A stretch of 6,386 nucleotides of DNA from Nitrosarchaeum sp. (GCA_016234975.1 JACRND010000007.1:1-6386), one strand, 5' to 3'. Numbered from the stretch's first letter, positions 1-6,315 are shown. The notes: generated by a model not told the origin, from the letters alone. Numbers and translations: made by a program.

Positions 1-273
1 ACCGATGACACACCGCCAAAAGAATTTGACTCTGTTGATAAAGATACAATAATCACAAATGGTGAAATTAAGATTGAACGGATTAATGAGATTTTTAGGT
101 CAGAACTACCTGAAGGTGATGATTATGCTTCGCTTAACGGATTATTGCATGAAAAATTACAAGACATACCAAAAGAAGGAGATAAACTTGAAATTGATAA
201 TATACGAATTATTGTTGAGAAAGTAACAAAAAACATACCTGAAAAAATCAGAATAGAACGTATAAAAAAATAA
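1..273 (+). CDS. CNNM/CorC-family membrane protein, C-terminal fragment (transporter-associated domain)
   Basis: This is an open frame entering from the left edge and ending at TAA 271-273; only the last 90 codons are visible. The segment reads as the CorC/HlyC C-terminal domain that follows DUF21 (CNNM) and a CBS pair in putative Mg2+/Co2+ or Na+ export proteins. It has an ING-type strand, then an helix with 'IFRSELPEGDDYASLNGLL', a conserved 'IPKEGDKLEI' turn, and closing strands ending in 'RIERIKK'. The leading acidic, proline-containing stretch (TDDTPPKEFD) looks like the linker after the CBS pair. The domain is small and cytosolic and is thought to regulate the membrane part. The membrane and CBS parts lie outside the window, so the full family assignment is inferred from this domain alone. 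The gene converges on gap with only two bases between stop codons. Confidence 0.75.
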   Translation, partial: TDDTPPKEFDSVDKDTIITNGEIKIERINEIFRSELPEGDDYASLNGLLHEKLQDIPKEGDKLEIDNIRIIVEKVTKNIPEKIRIERIKK

Positions 274-284
274 AATTAGTTTTT
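264..284. terminator. Overlapping oligo-T termination signals between convergent genes
   Basis: The two stop codons are 2 nt apart, so each transcript must end inside or beyond the neighbour. On the plus strand a T5 run (280-284) follows the CorC-type gene's stop by 6 nt. On the minus strand a T7 run (270-264) follows the gap stop by 5 nt. Archaeal RNA polymerase commonly terminates at oligo-T tracts without a hairpin. No clear stem is seen here, and the assignment rests only on T-run position. Confidence 0.4.
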
Positions 285-1328
285 CCTTGCAAAGTGCACT
301 TCTAATTTTTGCTTTTTTTCTTTCATATTGAAGATAGATTCAGTGTGAGAAAATGCATCAGCATATGATTTTCCAAACAACATGGCTTGTAATAACATGT
401 GATTTTCAGGAATAACAATTCCTGTTTGATCATCAGAATACATCATTTGTACGGTATCCCCAATTGAAACAGTCATGTTTGCATGAATGTGGATCATATT
501 GGTATCTGTAAAGTTAAACCCCATACTTTTAGCATAATCCCTGACATCTTTTGTTCCTTTGGCAGTCCATAGAGTTGCTACGCCAAATTCATTTGTAAAA
601 ATATCATGTATTTCAGAAGGGGTAGGTGCTTTGTCATTAAACCGGATATCCATAATGTGTAGATGCATTTGTCTAGTTGGAACTTTAATTGCACGAACAA
701 AAAGAGGTGCATCTTTTCCAAAATACGTCTTTACGTCATCTCCGTGATGTGGTGCTTCAGTCATTTCAATAGTATCTGGTACCTGTTTTTCTGTTTGCTC
801 AATGTCTGCCCATCGTCGCACAAGAGTTACGTCAAATCGAATTAATCTTTCAGCAAATCTATCTCGTAACGGTTCTAGAATACGCCCCATGCCAGTAACA
901 TTGCAGCTGCCTTGCATGACATGTTTTTTACCAATAGCCAAATCATAGTTGGCTCTAGAATTAAACAATAAATCAGAGACAGCCTCATTACCCATTGTAG
1001 TTTCTCCACCTTGATAGATTGCCATCAAGTTTTTTGGGTCATAGAGATTCTTTTTATTCTCATACCCCTGTCCGCCAGGTGCAGCATCAATTACTAAATC
1101 GCAGTCATCAAGTGCAGACTCGATTGTGCCAGATATTTTAAAATTCTTAAAATCATTTAATTTTCGTTCAGGAACATACACCTCCAGTCCACGAGAAATT
1201 GCAACATCAACATCATTATCAGGAGAGTATTTTCCCACACCAATTACAGAAATTTCAGGATCATCTTTCAGAAATGAGGTAATTCGACTCCCGATAGAAC
1301 CATATCCATTAACAAAAACTTTTTTCAT
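276..1328 (-). CDS. gap: Type II (archaeal) glyceraldehyde-3-phosphate dehydrogenase, NAD(P)-dependent
   Basis: Tetrameric cytosolic enzyme interconverting glyceraldehyde 3-phosphate and 1,3-bisphosphoglycerate. In an autotrophic archaeon it would probably run mainly toward gluconeogenesis with phosphoglycerate kinase. The 350 residues match the family length. Residues 3-14 are the Rossmann strand and glycine loop (VFVNGYGSIGSR). K33 in 'GVGKYSPD' aligns with the archaeal lysine associated with the NADP 2'-phosphate, suggesting NADP or dual cofactor use. C142 in 'QGSCNVTGMGR' is the catalytic cysteine of the archaeal SCNxTG motif. H194-H195 in 'HHGDDVKT' and 'VPTRQMHLH' (217-225) are further family signatures. 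The start ATG at 1328 puts the Rossmann strand right at the N-terminus, and no upstream in-frame extension is needed. No Shine-Dalgarno motif is seen; a TATA-like box 22-29 nt upstream suggests a leaderless mRNA. The gene looks intact. Confidence 0.93.
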   Translation of the reverse strand: MKKVFVNGYGSIGSRITSFLKDDPEISVIGVGKYSPDNDVDVAISRGLEVYVPERKLNDFKNFKISGTIESALDDCDLVIDAAPGGQGYENKKNLYDPKNLMAIYQGGETTMGNEAVSDLLFNSRANYDLAIGKKHVMQGSCNVTGMGRILEPLRDRFAERLIRFDVTLVRRWADIEQTEKQVPDTIEMTEAPHHGDDVKTYFGKDAPLFVRAIKVPTRQMHLHIMDIRFNDKAPTPSEIHDIFTNEFGVATLWTAKGTKDVRDYAKSMGFNFTDTNMIHIHANMTVSIGDTVQMMYSDDQTGIVIPENHMLLQAMLFGKSYADAFSHTESIFNMKEKKQKLEVHFARKN

Positions 1329-1349
1329 ATTTTTTCTAAAAGATTCCCA

Positions 1350-1357
1350 TTTATTTA
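1350..1357. promoter_or_regulatory. TATA-like box in the gap / glycosyltransferase divergent spacer
   Basis: TTTATTTA on the plus strand reads TAAATAAA on the minus strand. It lies 22-29 nt upstream of the gap ATG, the distance at which archaeal TATA boxes give transcripts starting at or near the start codon. The same box lies 19-26 nt upstream of the GTG at 1376 and 43-50 nt upstream of the ATG at 1400 on the opposite strand. It could therefore serve either gene or both. The spacer is only 47 nt, so the two promoters must overlap. The call rests on composition and spacing alone. Confidence 0.35.
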
Positions 1358-1375
1358 GATTAGTTTGAAATACAC

Positions 1376-3301
1376 GTGTTAATTAAAAAAATAGACAGAA
1401 TGGAGAATAATCGTAACGAGTTTACATTTAAGAACAAAAATTGTTTAAAGAGGATGGTAAAATTGGACAAAAATTACGTCATTTCAAGATTAATAGATGC
1501 TATTGAAAACAATAGCGGGGATATGGGAAGAAACCAATATCTCCTTAAACGAATTAACAAAAATGAATTAATTTTTGAATCAGACAAGAAATACTTGGAG
1601 AGAATTTTAGAAGTAGATATTGACGAGATTTGTAAAATTGAAATTAATAAATCTGCAGATATTCTGAAAAAAGATAAATCTATTTTTCTGAATTCAAATT
1701 TAACTAAATGTGCATTATGTAATAAGAACATTCAGTTAAATGAAAAGTCTACAAGGTGTCAAAAAAATTGGTATCACTTAAACTGTTTTACAATCATTTC
1801 AAAAGAGCAAATCAAATCATCAGAAAATAAAGATTTTAAACAAAGTGTAAAAACAAAAATCAAAAAAGATCCTATTCAGTTGGTACTTACTGTTATAATT
1901 TTTATTTTTTTGGTTGCTTCGGTGTATTTCATTTTAGGACCAATAAGCATGATGGCGATGGGGTTGGGAGGAACCATCACCATTTATCATATAATTGGAT
2001 CTCGCAAAAAATTATTTTCAACGAATGTATCAAGTAAACGTGGACCATCTATCTTTTTATTATTTTTGTTAGGCTCTCCATTTATTATTGCTGCAATGAT
2101 TGCTTATGAGGGGTATACATTATTAGAATCCCCTGTCAGAATAATTCTTCTTTGGGCAATGACCATCTCATTTTGGTCAACTATGTTATTTGTTCCAATG
2201 GCAGTTGTAAGTAAGTATAGGGAAGACATTCAACCAGATGTTAAAACATATCCTACGATTTCCATAATAATCCCAGCATACAAAGAAGAAAAAGTAATTG
2301 CTCATACTATAGAAGGATTACTAGAAACAAAATACCCAAAAAAAGAAATCATTTTTGTGGATGATGGTAGTAAAGATAGGACATTGGATATTGCAATGCG
2401 GTATAAAGATAAGATCAAAGTATTGCATAAAGAAAACGGTGGAAAAGCATCTGCACTAAACTATGGTCTCATTTATGCAACTGGTGAAATTGTTGTAATT
2501 GTTGATGCAGACACAATCATAGGACGACATTCATTAAAAGAAATAGTAAGAGGATTCGAGGTAAACGAACATGTGGCAGCAGTTGCAGGCAACATCAAAG
2601 TAAGAAATAGAGTAAATTGGATTACAAAATGCCAAGCATTAGAATACATTACAGGAATTCAAATTGTTAGACGTGCTTTTGATGTATTTGGTTCAATTAC
2701 TATTGTTCCAGGAGCATTAGGCGCTTTCAAAAAATCATTTCTTGCAGAATCTGGTGCATATGGTAAAGAAACAATAGTAGAAGATTTTGATCAGACAATA
2801 AAATTACTAAAAGCAGGTTTGATTACTCAGGGAAGCTCAAAAGCTACCGCATACACTGAAGCGCCAAACACATTACATGATTTTGTTGCTCAAAGAAAGA
2901 GATTGTATCGGGGAGATATTCAGGTATTAAAAAGACATGCAGATGCTTTAAACAACCCTAGATTTGGATATTTACAAAAATTATCGTTGCCATATTTATT
3001 TTTAGGAATGATAATTACACCAATAATTGGATTTACTGCAACAGCAAATGCGATTTTAGGCATAATTTTAGGAGATGGATGGTATGTTCTACAAGTTTCA
3101 GCCATTTTTATTGTGGTTCACTATCTTATGTCTGCTTTAGCAATTAGAATTGATGGTGAAGACCCCAAGTTATTATGGCATGCAGGATTTTTGGTTTTTG
3201 GGTATAAGCAGATTGTAGACTATTTGCTACTAAAAGCAATCATAGAACAATTAAGAAAGGAAAAGGCAACTTGGACTAGTGCAAAAAGAACAGGGGTGTA
3301 A
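1376..3301 (+). CDS. Processive family-2 glycosyltransferase, PgaC/IcaA/NodC-like, with N-terminal zinc-finger-like region
   Basis: Membrane polysaccharide synthase that should add sugars (GlcNAc is a reasonable guess) from a UDP-sugar on the cytosolic face and pass the chain out. Residues 1-165 are soluble and include C112xxC115, C128, H134 and C137, a treble-clef-like zinc motif. Hydrophobic segments lie at about 167-207, 225-247 and 255-279, then the GT2 domain, then segments at about 538-560, 570-591 and 602-620. GT2 signatures: 'SIIIPAYKEE' (296-305), 'VDDGSKDRT' (328-336), 'GGKASALNYG' (355-364), DAD at 377-379 (DxD), 'VPGALGAF' (444-451), VED at 468-470 (TED position) and QRKRL at 506-510 (QxxRW position, Trp replaced by Leu). 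The C-terminal 'TWTSAKRTG' is typical of related synthases. The start is uncertain: GTG 1376 is the longest option, ATG 1400 and ATG 1454 are in frame, and none has a good ribosome site. The product is likely an exopolysaccharide, by analogy and because a deacetylase lies downstream. Confidence 0.85.
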   Translation: MLIKKIDRMENNRNEFTFKNKNCLKRMVKLDKNYVISRLIDAIENNSGDMGRNQYLLKRINKNELIFESDKKYLERILEVDIDEICKIEINKSADILKKDKSIFLNSNLTKCALCNKNIQLNEKSTRCQKNWYHLNCFTIISKEQIKSSENKDFKQSVKTKIKKDPIQLVLTVIIFIFLVASVYFILGPISMMAMGLGGTITIYHIIGSRKKLFSTNVSSKRGPSIFLLFLLGSPFIIAAMIAYEGYTLLESPVRIILLWAMTISFWSTMLFVPMAVVSKYREDIQPDVKTYPTISIIIPAYKEEKVIAHTIEGLLETKYPKKEIIFVDDGSKDRTLDIAMRYKDKIKVLHKENGGKASALNYGLIYATGEIVVIVDADTIIGRHSLKEIVRGFEVNEHVAAVAGNIKVRNRVNWITKCQALEYITGIQIVRRAFDVFGSITIVPGALGAFKKSFLAESGAYGKETIVEDFDQTIKLLKAGLITQGSSKATAYTEAPNTLHDFVAQRKRLYRGDIQVLKRHADALNNPRFGYLQKLSLPYLFLGMIITPIIGFTATANAILGIILGDGWYVLQVSAIFIVVHYLMSALAIRIDGEDPKLLWHAGFLVFGYKQIVDYLLLKAIIEQLRKEKATWTSAKRTGV

Positions 3302-3318
3302 GAAATCCATCAGGCATA

Positions 3319-3323
3319 TTTTT
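3319..3323 (+). terminator. Possible oligo-T terminator of the glycosyltransferase gene
   Basis: A run of five T starts 18 nt after the stop codon at 3299-3301. There is no hairpin. Oligo-T alone can be enough for archaeal termination, but runs of this length are common in AT-rich DNA. Confidence 0.25.
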
Positions 3324-3486
3324 AGTTGTGAATGTTATTTGTATGTCCACATTATAACTCAAATTATCTACAAAGATGTTCTTGTACTCAGTAGATAGTG
3401 ACTAAATACCAATGTAATGAAAACAGTATTCTACCAATAAAATAAAGCATGAATGGTTTGCTTAAAAACAGTTGAATGTCATAACA

Positions 3487-3515
3487 GCACATCTAGTTCG
3501 ATCGAAAGGTTGTGC
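3487..3515. repeat. Nested inverted repeat around a perfect palindrome
   Basis: Outer arms GCACA (3487-3491) and TGTGC (3511-3515) enclose the perfect 10-bp palindrome TTCGATCGAA (3497-3506). It could fold as an interrupted stem-loop or serve as a binding site for a dimeric regulator. It is clearly richer in G and C than the surrounding spacer. The function is unknown. Confidence 0.4.
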
Positions 3516-3765
3516 GTAATTAGTTTGACTCCATTCATTACCTTCTTGTATATTGAAATTCACTATTGCATCTCAGGATAAAATTATCAAAAAACTATTA
3601 AAAATAAAAGGAAGAACAGATTACAGAAGAACCAATAGGAAAAAATTCATTAAAAAATAATCACATAGTAAAATAGAGCAAAAATGTTAATAGTATTTTC
3701 GCTGTTCTATTAGATTTTATGCCTAAAAAATATAATAACCGAATAAGGATGGGATTTGTGCCTAA

Positions 3766-3790
3766 TTTTTGTGTCTGCAGAACACAAAAG
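3766..3790. repeat. Inverted repeat / hairpin with 8-bp perfect stem
   Basis: TTTTGTGT (3767-3774) pairs with ACACAAAA (3782-3789), with a possible extra T-G pair at 3766/3790 and a 7-nt loop CTGCAGA. It lies about 60 nt upstream of the TATA-like box of the deacetylase gene. It could be an operator, an RNA hairpin or the end of a small mobile element; no second copy is seen in the window. Confidence 0.45.
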
Positions 3791-3847
3791 TAATTTCAAA
3801 GGCAAAACATTATTTTGAATTACGTGTTTTTTGAGACCTAAATAATC

Positions 3848-3856
3848 ATATAAAAT
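3848..3856 (+). promoter_or_regulatory. TATA-like box for the deacetylase locus
   Basis: ATATAAAAT matches an archaeal TATA box. A start site about 25 nt downstream would fall near 3875. That gives either a leaderless mRNA starting at ATG 3876 or a leader of about 70 nt to the favoured ATG at 3948. The call rests on sequence and spacing only. Confidence 0.4.
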
Positions 3857-3938
3857 AGTATGTGTGATAAAAAATATGTTAAATAAAAATTTCAACGTTA
3901 TTTACAACTACATTAATACAAAACATCAAACAAAGAAC

Positions 3939-3942
3939 GGTG
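3939..3942 (+). promoter_or_regulatory. Shine-Dalgarno-like GGTG deciding the deacetylase start
   Basis: GGTG, part of the archaeal anti-SD complement GGAGGTGATC, sits 5 nt before ATG 3948. It supports that start over GTG 3864 and ATG 3876. Starting there also places the hydrophobic export signal at the N-terminus. Confidence 0.45.
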
Positions 3943-3947
3943 TAATC

Positions 3948-5258
3948 ATGCAAACTAACATGAATTTTGTCATTTATTCCATGATGTTTTTATTATCTTT
4001 TTCATTATTGGTTCAAAATTCTTTTGCAGTAGAAGAGACTGGAGATATGAATATTTTAATAAAATATGAAAATGAAAATAAAGCCAGCATTGATTCAACA
4101 ATACTAAAGATATACAAGGATTCAGAGAAAATACCTTTAAGAGAAATTCAAGTACAGAGCAATCCCATAAGCATAACAAGTCTTCCGCTTGAACACAAAT
4201 ACAAAATTGAAGTTTATTATAATGATCACTTTCAGAGTGTTGATTATTATGATCTGAAAAAAACAAATAACAATTTTGAGATAACGGTGAAACTACCAGG
4301 TGGGATTAAACTTGGAGTATTTTACAAAGATGGACAAACACCAATCCCAAAAGCAAATATATTTTTCAAAACAATAAATGGAAAAACAGTAGGTGTTGAC
4401 GAGACTGACTTTAATGGAGATACTGTACGCTTTTGGCTTCCACAAACTATCGGCAATGATTATTACAATGTCGATGTTGTAATTGATCCTGCATTAAAAT
4501 TCACATATACTCCACTTAAAATACAATCTTCACTTTCCCAAGACATCAAAATTGTGACAGAGTGGCCCAAAATAATAGATTCTGCAATATCAATACAAGT
4601 GTACAAAGATGAAAAAACAAAGGTATCAAAATCAGATGGTAACTTTATAGTACAAATTAATGACAAAAAGAAAATAAAAATATCAGAGTCTCCAGTTTCA
4701 TCCAAGGGAGATGCAGTAATATCCAAGATTCCTGTTGGAACATATGCATTTCACATAGTTTCAAAAGATAATGGTAAAGTCATAGCATCAAAAAAAGTCA
4801 CACTTTCTGGGAGCCATGAACCTATCAAGATATTCATAAACAATCCACAACTAAATTTTGATGCACTATATTGTAATTGTATTGCATTTCGATTTGATGA
4901 TGTACAAGATTATTTTTTGAGTAATGCCCAAATTCAGATGATGAAGTTGTCTGGTGAAATGAATGCAGGTCTTACAGTTGGAGTAATTGGCGGGGCAATT
5001 GGAAAAGACCCAAAACTAGTCGAAGTCATAAATGAGCAATTGCAAACAAATCCGAGATTTGAGATTGCAAGTCACACCTGGAGCCATAAAATAATCACTA
5101 GTCTTTCTCCAGAAGAACAGGAAAAAGATATTAAAAACACGGATGATAAAATCTACAAAGTATTTCAAGTAAAACCACACGTATTTATTCCGCCAGAAAA
5201 TATTTTTAATAACAAAACAATCACTATATTAAAAAAATATGGTATGGATATGCAGTAG
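3948..5258 (+). CDS. Secreted polysaccharide deacetylase (CE4-like), N-terminal portion, ends prematurely
   Basis: Exported protein of 436 residues that should remove acetyl groups from a surface or extracellular N-acetylated polysaccharide. Residues 1-27 form a signal peptide ending near 'NSFA', with cleavage probably before VEE. Residues about 30-300 are beta-rich and look like two or three Ig-like or carboxypeptidase-regulatory-like modules; this is judged from strand pattern, not from a recognised signature. The deacetylase domain begins at CNC (309-311). Motif 1 is 'FRFDDVQD' with catalytic-base and metal Asp 317/318. Motif 2 is 'SHTWSH' with metal His 376/380. 'FIPPENIFNN' (413-422) stands in the position of motif 3. 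The frame then stops at TAG 5256 before motifs 4 and 5, so the domain is incomplete. Its C-terminal remainder lies in the next frame at 5261. The frame is open upstream to GTG 3864, but the signal peptide and the GGTG at 3939 favour 3948. A single-gene origin with the next frame is likely. Confidence 0.8.
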   Translation: MQTNMNFVIYSMMFLLSFSLLVQNSFAVEETGDMNILIKYENENKASIDSTILKIYKDSEKIPLREIQVQSNPISITSLPLEHKYKIEVYYNDHFQSVDYYDLKKTNNNFEITVKLPGGIKLGVFYKDGQTPIPKANIFFKTINGKTVGVDETDFNGDTVRFWLPQTIGNDYYNVDVVIDPALKFTYTPLKIQSSLSQDIKIVTEWPKIIDSAISIQVYKDEKTKVSKSDGNFIVQINDKKKIKISESPVSSKGDAVISKIPVGTYAFHIVSKDNGKVIASKKVTLSGSHEPIKIFINNPQLNFDALYCNCIAFRFDDVQDYFLSNAQIQMMKLSGEMNAGLTVGVIGGAIGKDPKLVEVINEQLQTNPRFEIASHTWSHKIITSLSPEEQEKDIKNTDDKIYKVFQVKPHVFIPPENIFNNKTITILKKYGMDMQ

Positions 5259-5273
5259 TAATGATGCATCCAT
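5231..5273 (+). promoter_or_regulatory. Candidate -1 frameshift site: A7 heptamer, 6-nt spacer, stem-loop
   Basis: The upstream frame reads TTA AAA AAA TAT, so A AAA AAA (5231-5237) is in the phase required for tandem -1 slippage. After a slip, reading continues ATA TGG TAT GGA TAT GCA GTA GTA into the ATG at 5261 with no stop. A bulged stem-loop follows the 6-nt spacer: ATGG (5244-5247) with CCAT (5270-5273), and ATGCA (5250-5254) with TGCAT (5265-5269), loop 5255-5264. The stem is weak, with four G-C pairs. An undetected eighth A, transcript slippage or gene decay would explain the same pattern. Confidence 0.35.
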
Positions 5274-6313
5274 TTGAATTTTCAAATTATAATGATGGTT
5301 TTTATGTAAATGAAGCAAATCAGACAAAATTTACTGAACTAAAAAGCATAATATCAGATCTAAAGTCAAAAGGGTATCTCTTAACCCCTATAGGAAAAAT
5401 TGACAAATATAACTCTGAAACATTCCAAAATAGTGTCAAAAATCAAACTAGTAAAGAAGATACAAAACCGAATTGTAACTGCGTTGCATTTAAGATAGAT
5501 AACGTACAGGACTTTTGGTTAAATGATGTTCAAAACAATCTGATCAATACATTTTCGAATAATAAACTTCCAGTCACAATAAGCATATTGGGTAAATTTT
5601 TTGGTACTGATCCTAAAGTTGTTGATTTTTTAAAACAGCAGACACAGAATGAGAACAATCAACTCTCAGTAGCAATTAGGGGATGGGAGAACGTTGACCA
5701 TTCTTTATACGGTATGGAAGAACAGTCATCTAGCATCCAACAAACAGACAAACAGATAATTAAAATTTTGGGGCTTGATTCAAATATATTTTCACCGCCA
5801 TTTGGCAAATTCAATAACAGCACACTAGATGCATTAAAACAAAATAACATATCATATATCAGTGCAATGACTAAAATAGACCCACCAAATTTCAAGTCAA
5901 ATCCAATACACATTCCTGAAACATCATACATACCAAATTTACTAGATGATGATCCATTCCTTAAAGGAACGATTATTGAAAAAATGTTGGCAAAAATACA
6001 AACTCAACAAAAACAATACGGGTATGCACTAGTAAGTATGCAGCCTTCTGACTTTGCAGTAAGAGATGGTGAATTTAAAAACCAAGTAAATGAAGAACGT
6101 ATGAAACTACTGGAAGAGTTAATTTCGCAGATTAAACAAAGCAACATCAAAATTGTGTCACTATCAGACATTCCTCAAGAGGTTTTATTTGAAAAATATC
6201 CTGCATGGATTAAGCAAATTTATGTTTGGCATGAACAGGGACTGATAACAGACACAGAACTAGATAATGCAATTAACAATCTCATATCTAGAATGATCAT
6301 TACAACACATTAG
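5261..6313 (+). CDS. Deacetylase locus, C-terminal portion: end of domain 1 plus a degenerate second deacetylase domain
   Basis: An open frame of 350 residues from ATG 5261, 2 nt after the previous stop and in the -1 frame. It has no signal peptide and no ribosome site, so as a separate protein it would need translational coupling and would stay in the cytosol. Residues 1-46 are the C-terminal end of deacetylase domain 1: 'MMHPFEF' carries the motif-5 His 3, and 'KSKGYLLTPIGKI' closes the barrel. Residues 70-305 are a second full-length copy of the domain, starting CNC (72-74). Its key residues are lost: 'FKIDNVQD' has Asn 81 in place of the metal Asp, 'AIRGWENV' has Arg 140 and Asn 144 where the two His should be, and 'SMQP' has Gln 261 for the motif-5 His. 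The fold seems kept but activity is unlikely; it may bind polysaccharide. Residues 312-346 (PAWIKQ, GLITDTEL) resemble a short Trp/Gly module often seen at the ends of thaumarchaeal secreted proteins. Confidence 0.7.
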   Translation: MMHPFEFSNYNDGFYVNEANQTKFTELKSIISDLKSKGYLLTPIGKIDKYNSETFQNSVKNQTSKEDTKPNCNCVAFKIDNVQDFWLNDVQNNLINTFSNNKLPVTISILGKFFGTDPKVVDFLKQQTQNENNQLSVAIRGWENVDHSLYGMEEQSSSIQQTDKQIIKILGLDSNIFSPPFGKFNNSTLDALKQNNISYISAMTKIDPPNFKSNPIHIPETSYIPNLLDDDPFLKGTIIEKMLAKIQTQQKQYGYALVSMQPSDFAVRDGEFKNQVNEERMKLLEELISQIKQSNIKIVSLSDIPQEVLFEKYPAWIKQIYVWHEQGLITDTELDNAINNLISRMIITTH

Positions 6314-6315
6314 TT

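Larger units (their letters stand above)
3302..3947 (+). other. Long non-coding spacer between glycosyltransferase and deacetylase genes
   Basis: I find no credible gene in this 646-nt stretch. Stops are frequent on both strands, and the one open stretch (3710-3895, minus) has no recognisable protein content. It holds a T5 run at 3319-3323 that may end the glycosyltransferase transcript, two inverted repeats (3487-3515 and 3766-3790), a weaker 6-bp one (3688-3693 with 3707-3712), and a TATA-like box at 3848-3856. The length is unusual for a compact archaeal genome. It could be a decayed gene, a regulatory region or a small RNA locus; the sequence alone does not decide. Confidence 0.6.

Noticed and set aside
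559..1368. Plus-strand open frames lying over the gap gene
   Set aside because: They are shadows of the strong minus-strand enzyme and have no family-like content.
3494..3512. GTTCGATC resembling a tRNA T-loop
   Set aside because: No acceptor stem, D-arm or anticodon arm can be folded around it. It is part of a palindrome.
3710..3895. Minus-strand open frame of 61 codons in the spacer
   Set aside because: It overlaps the hairpin and the TATA-like region, has no recognisable protein content and no start signal, and is of a length expected by chance.
3970..4726. Minus-strand open frames inside the deacetylase locus
   Set aside because: They overlap a well-supported coding region with a signal peptide and catalytic motifs, and carry nothing recognisable.
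5256..5264. Stop-codon readthrough or pyrrolysine at TAG 5256
   Set aside because: The TAG is followed at once in the same frame by TAA (5259) and TGA (5262), so reading through would add at most one residue. A frame change is needed to reach the next coding part.
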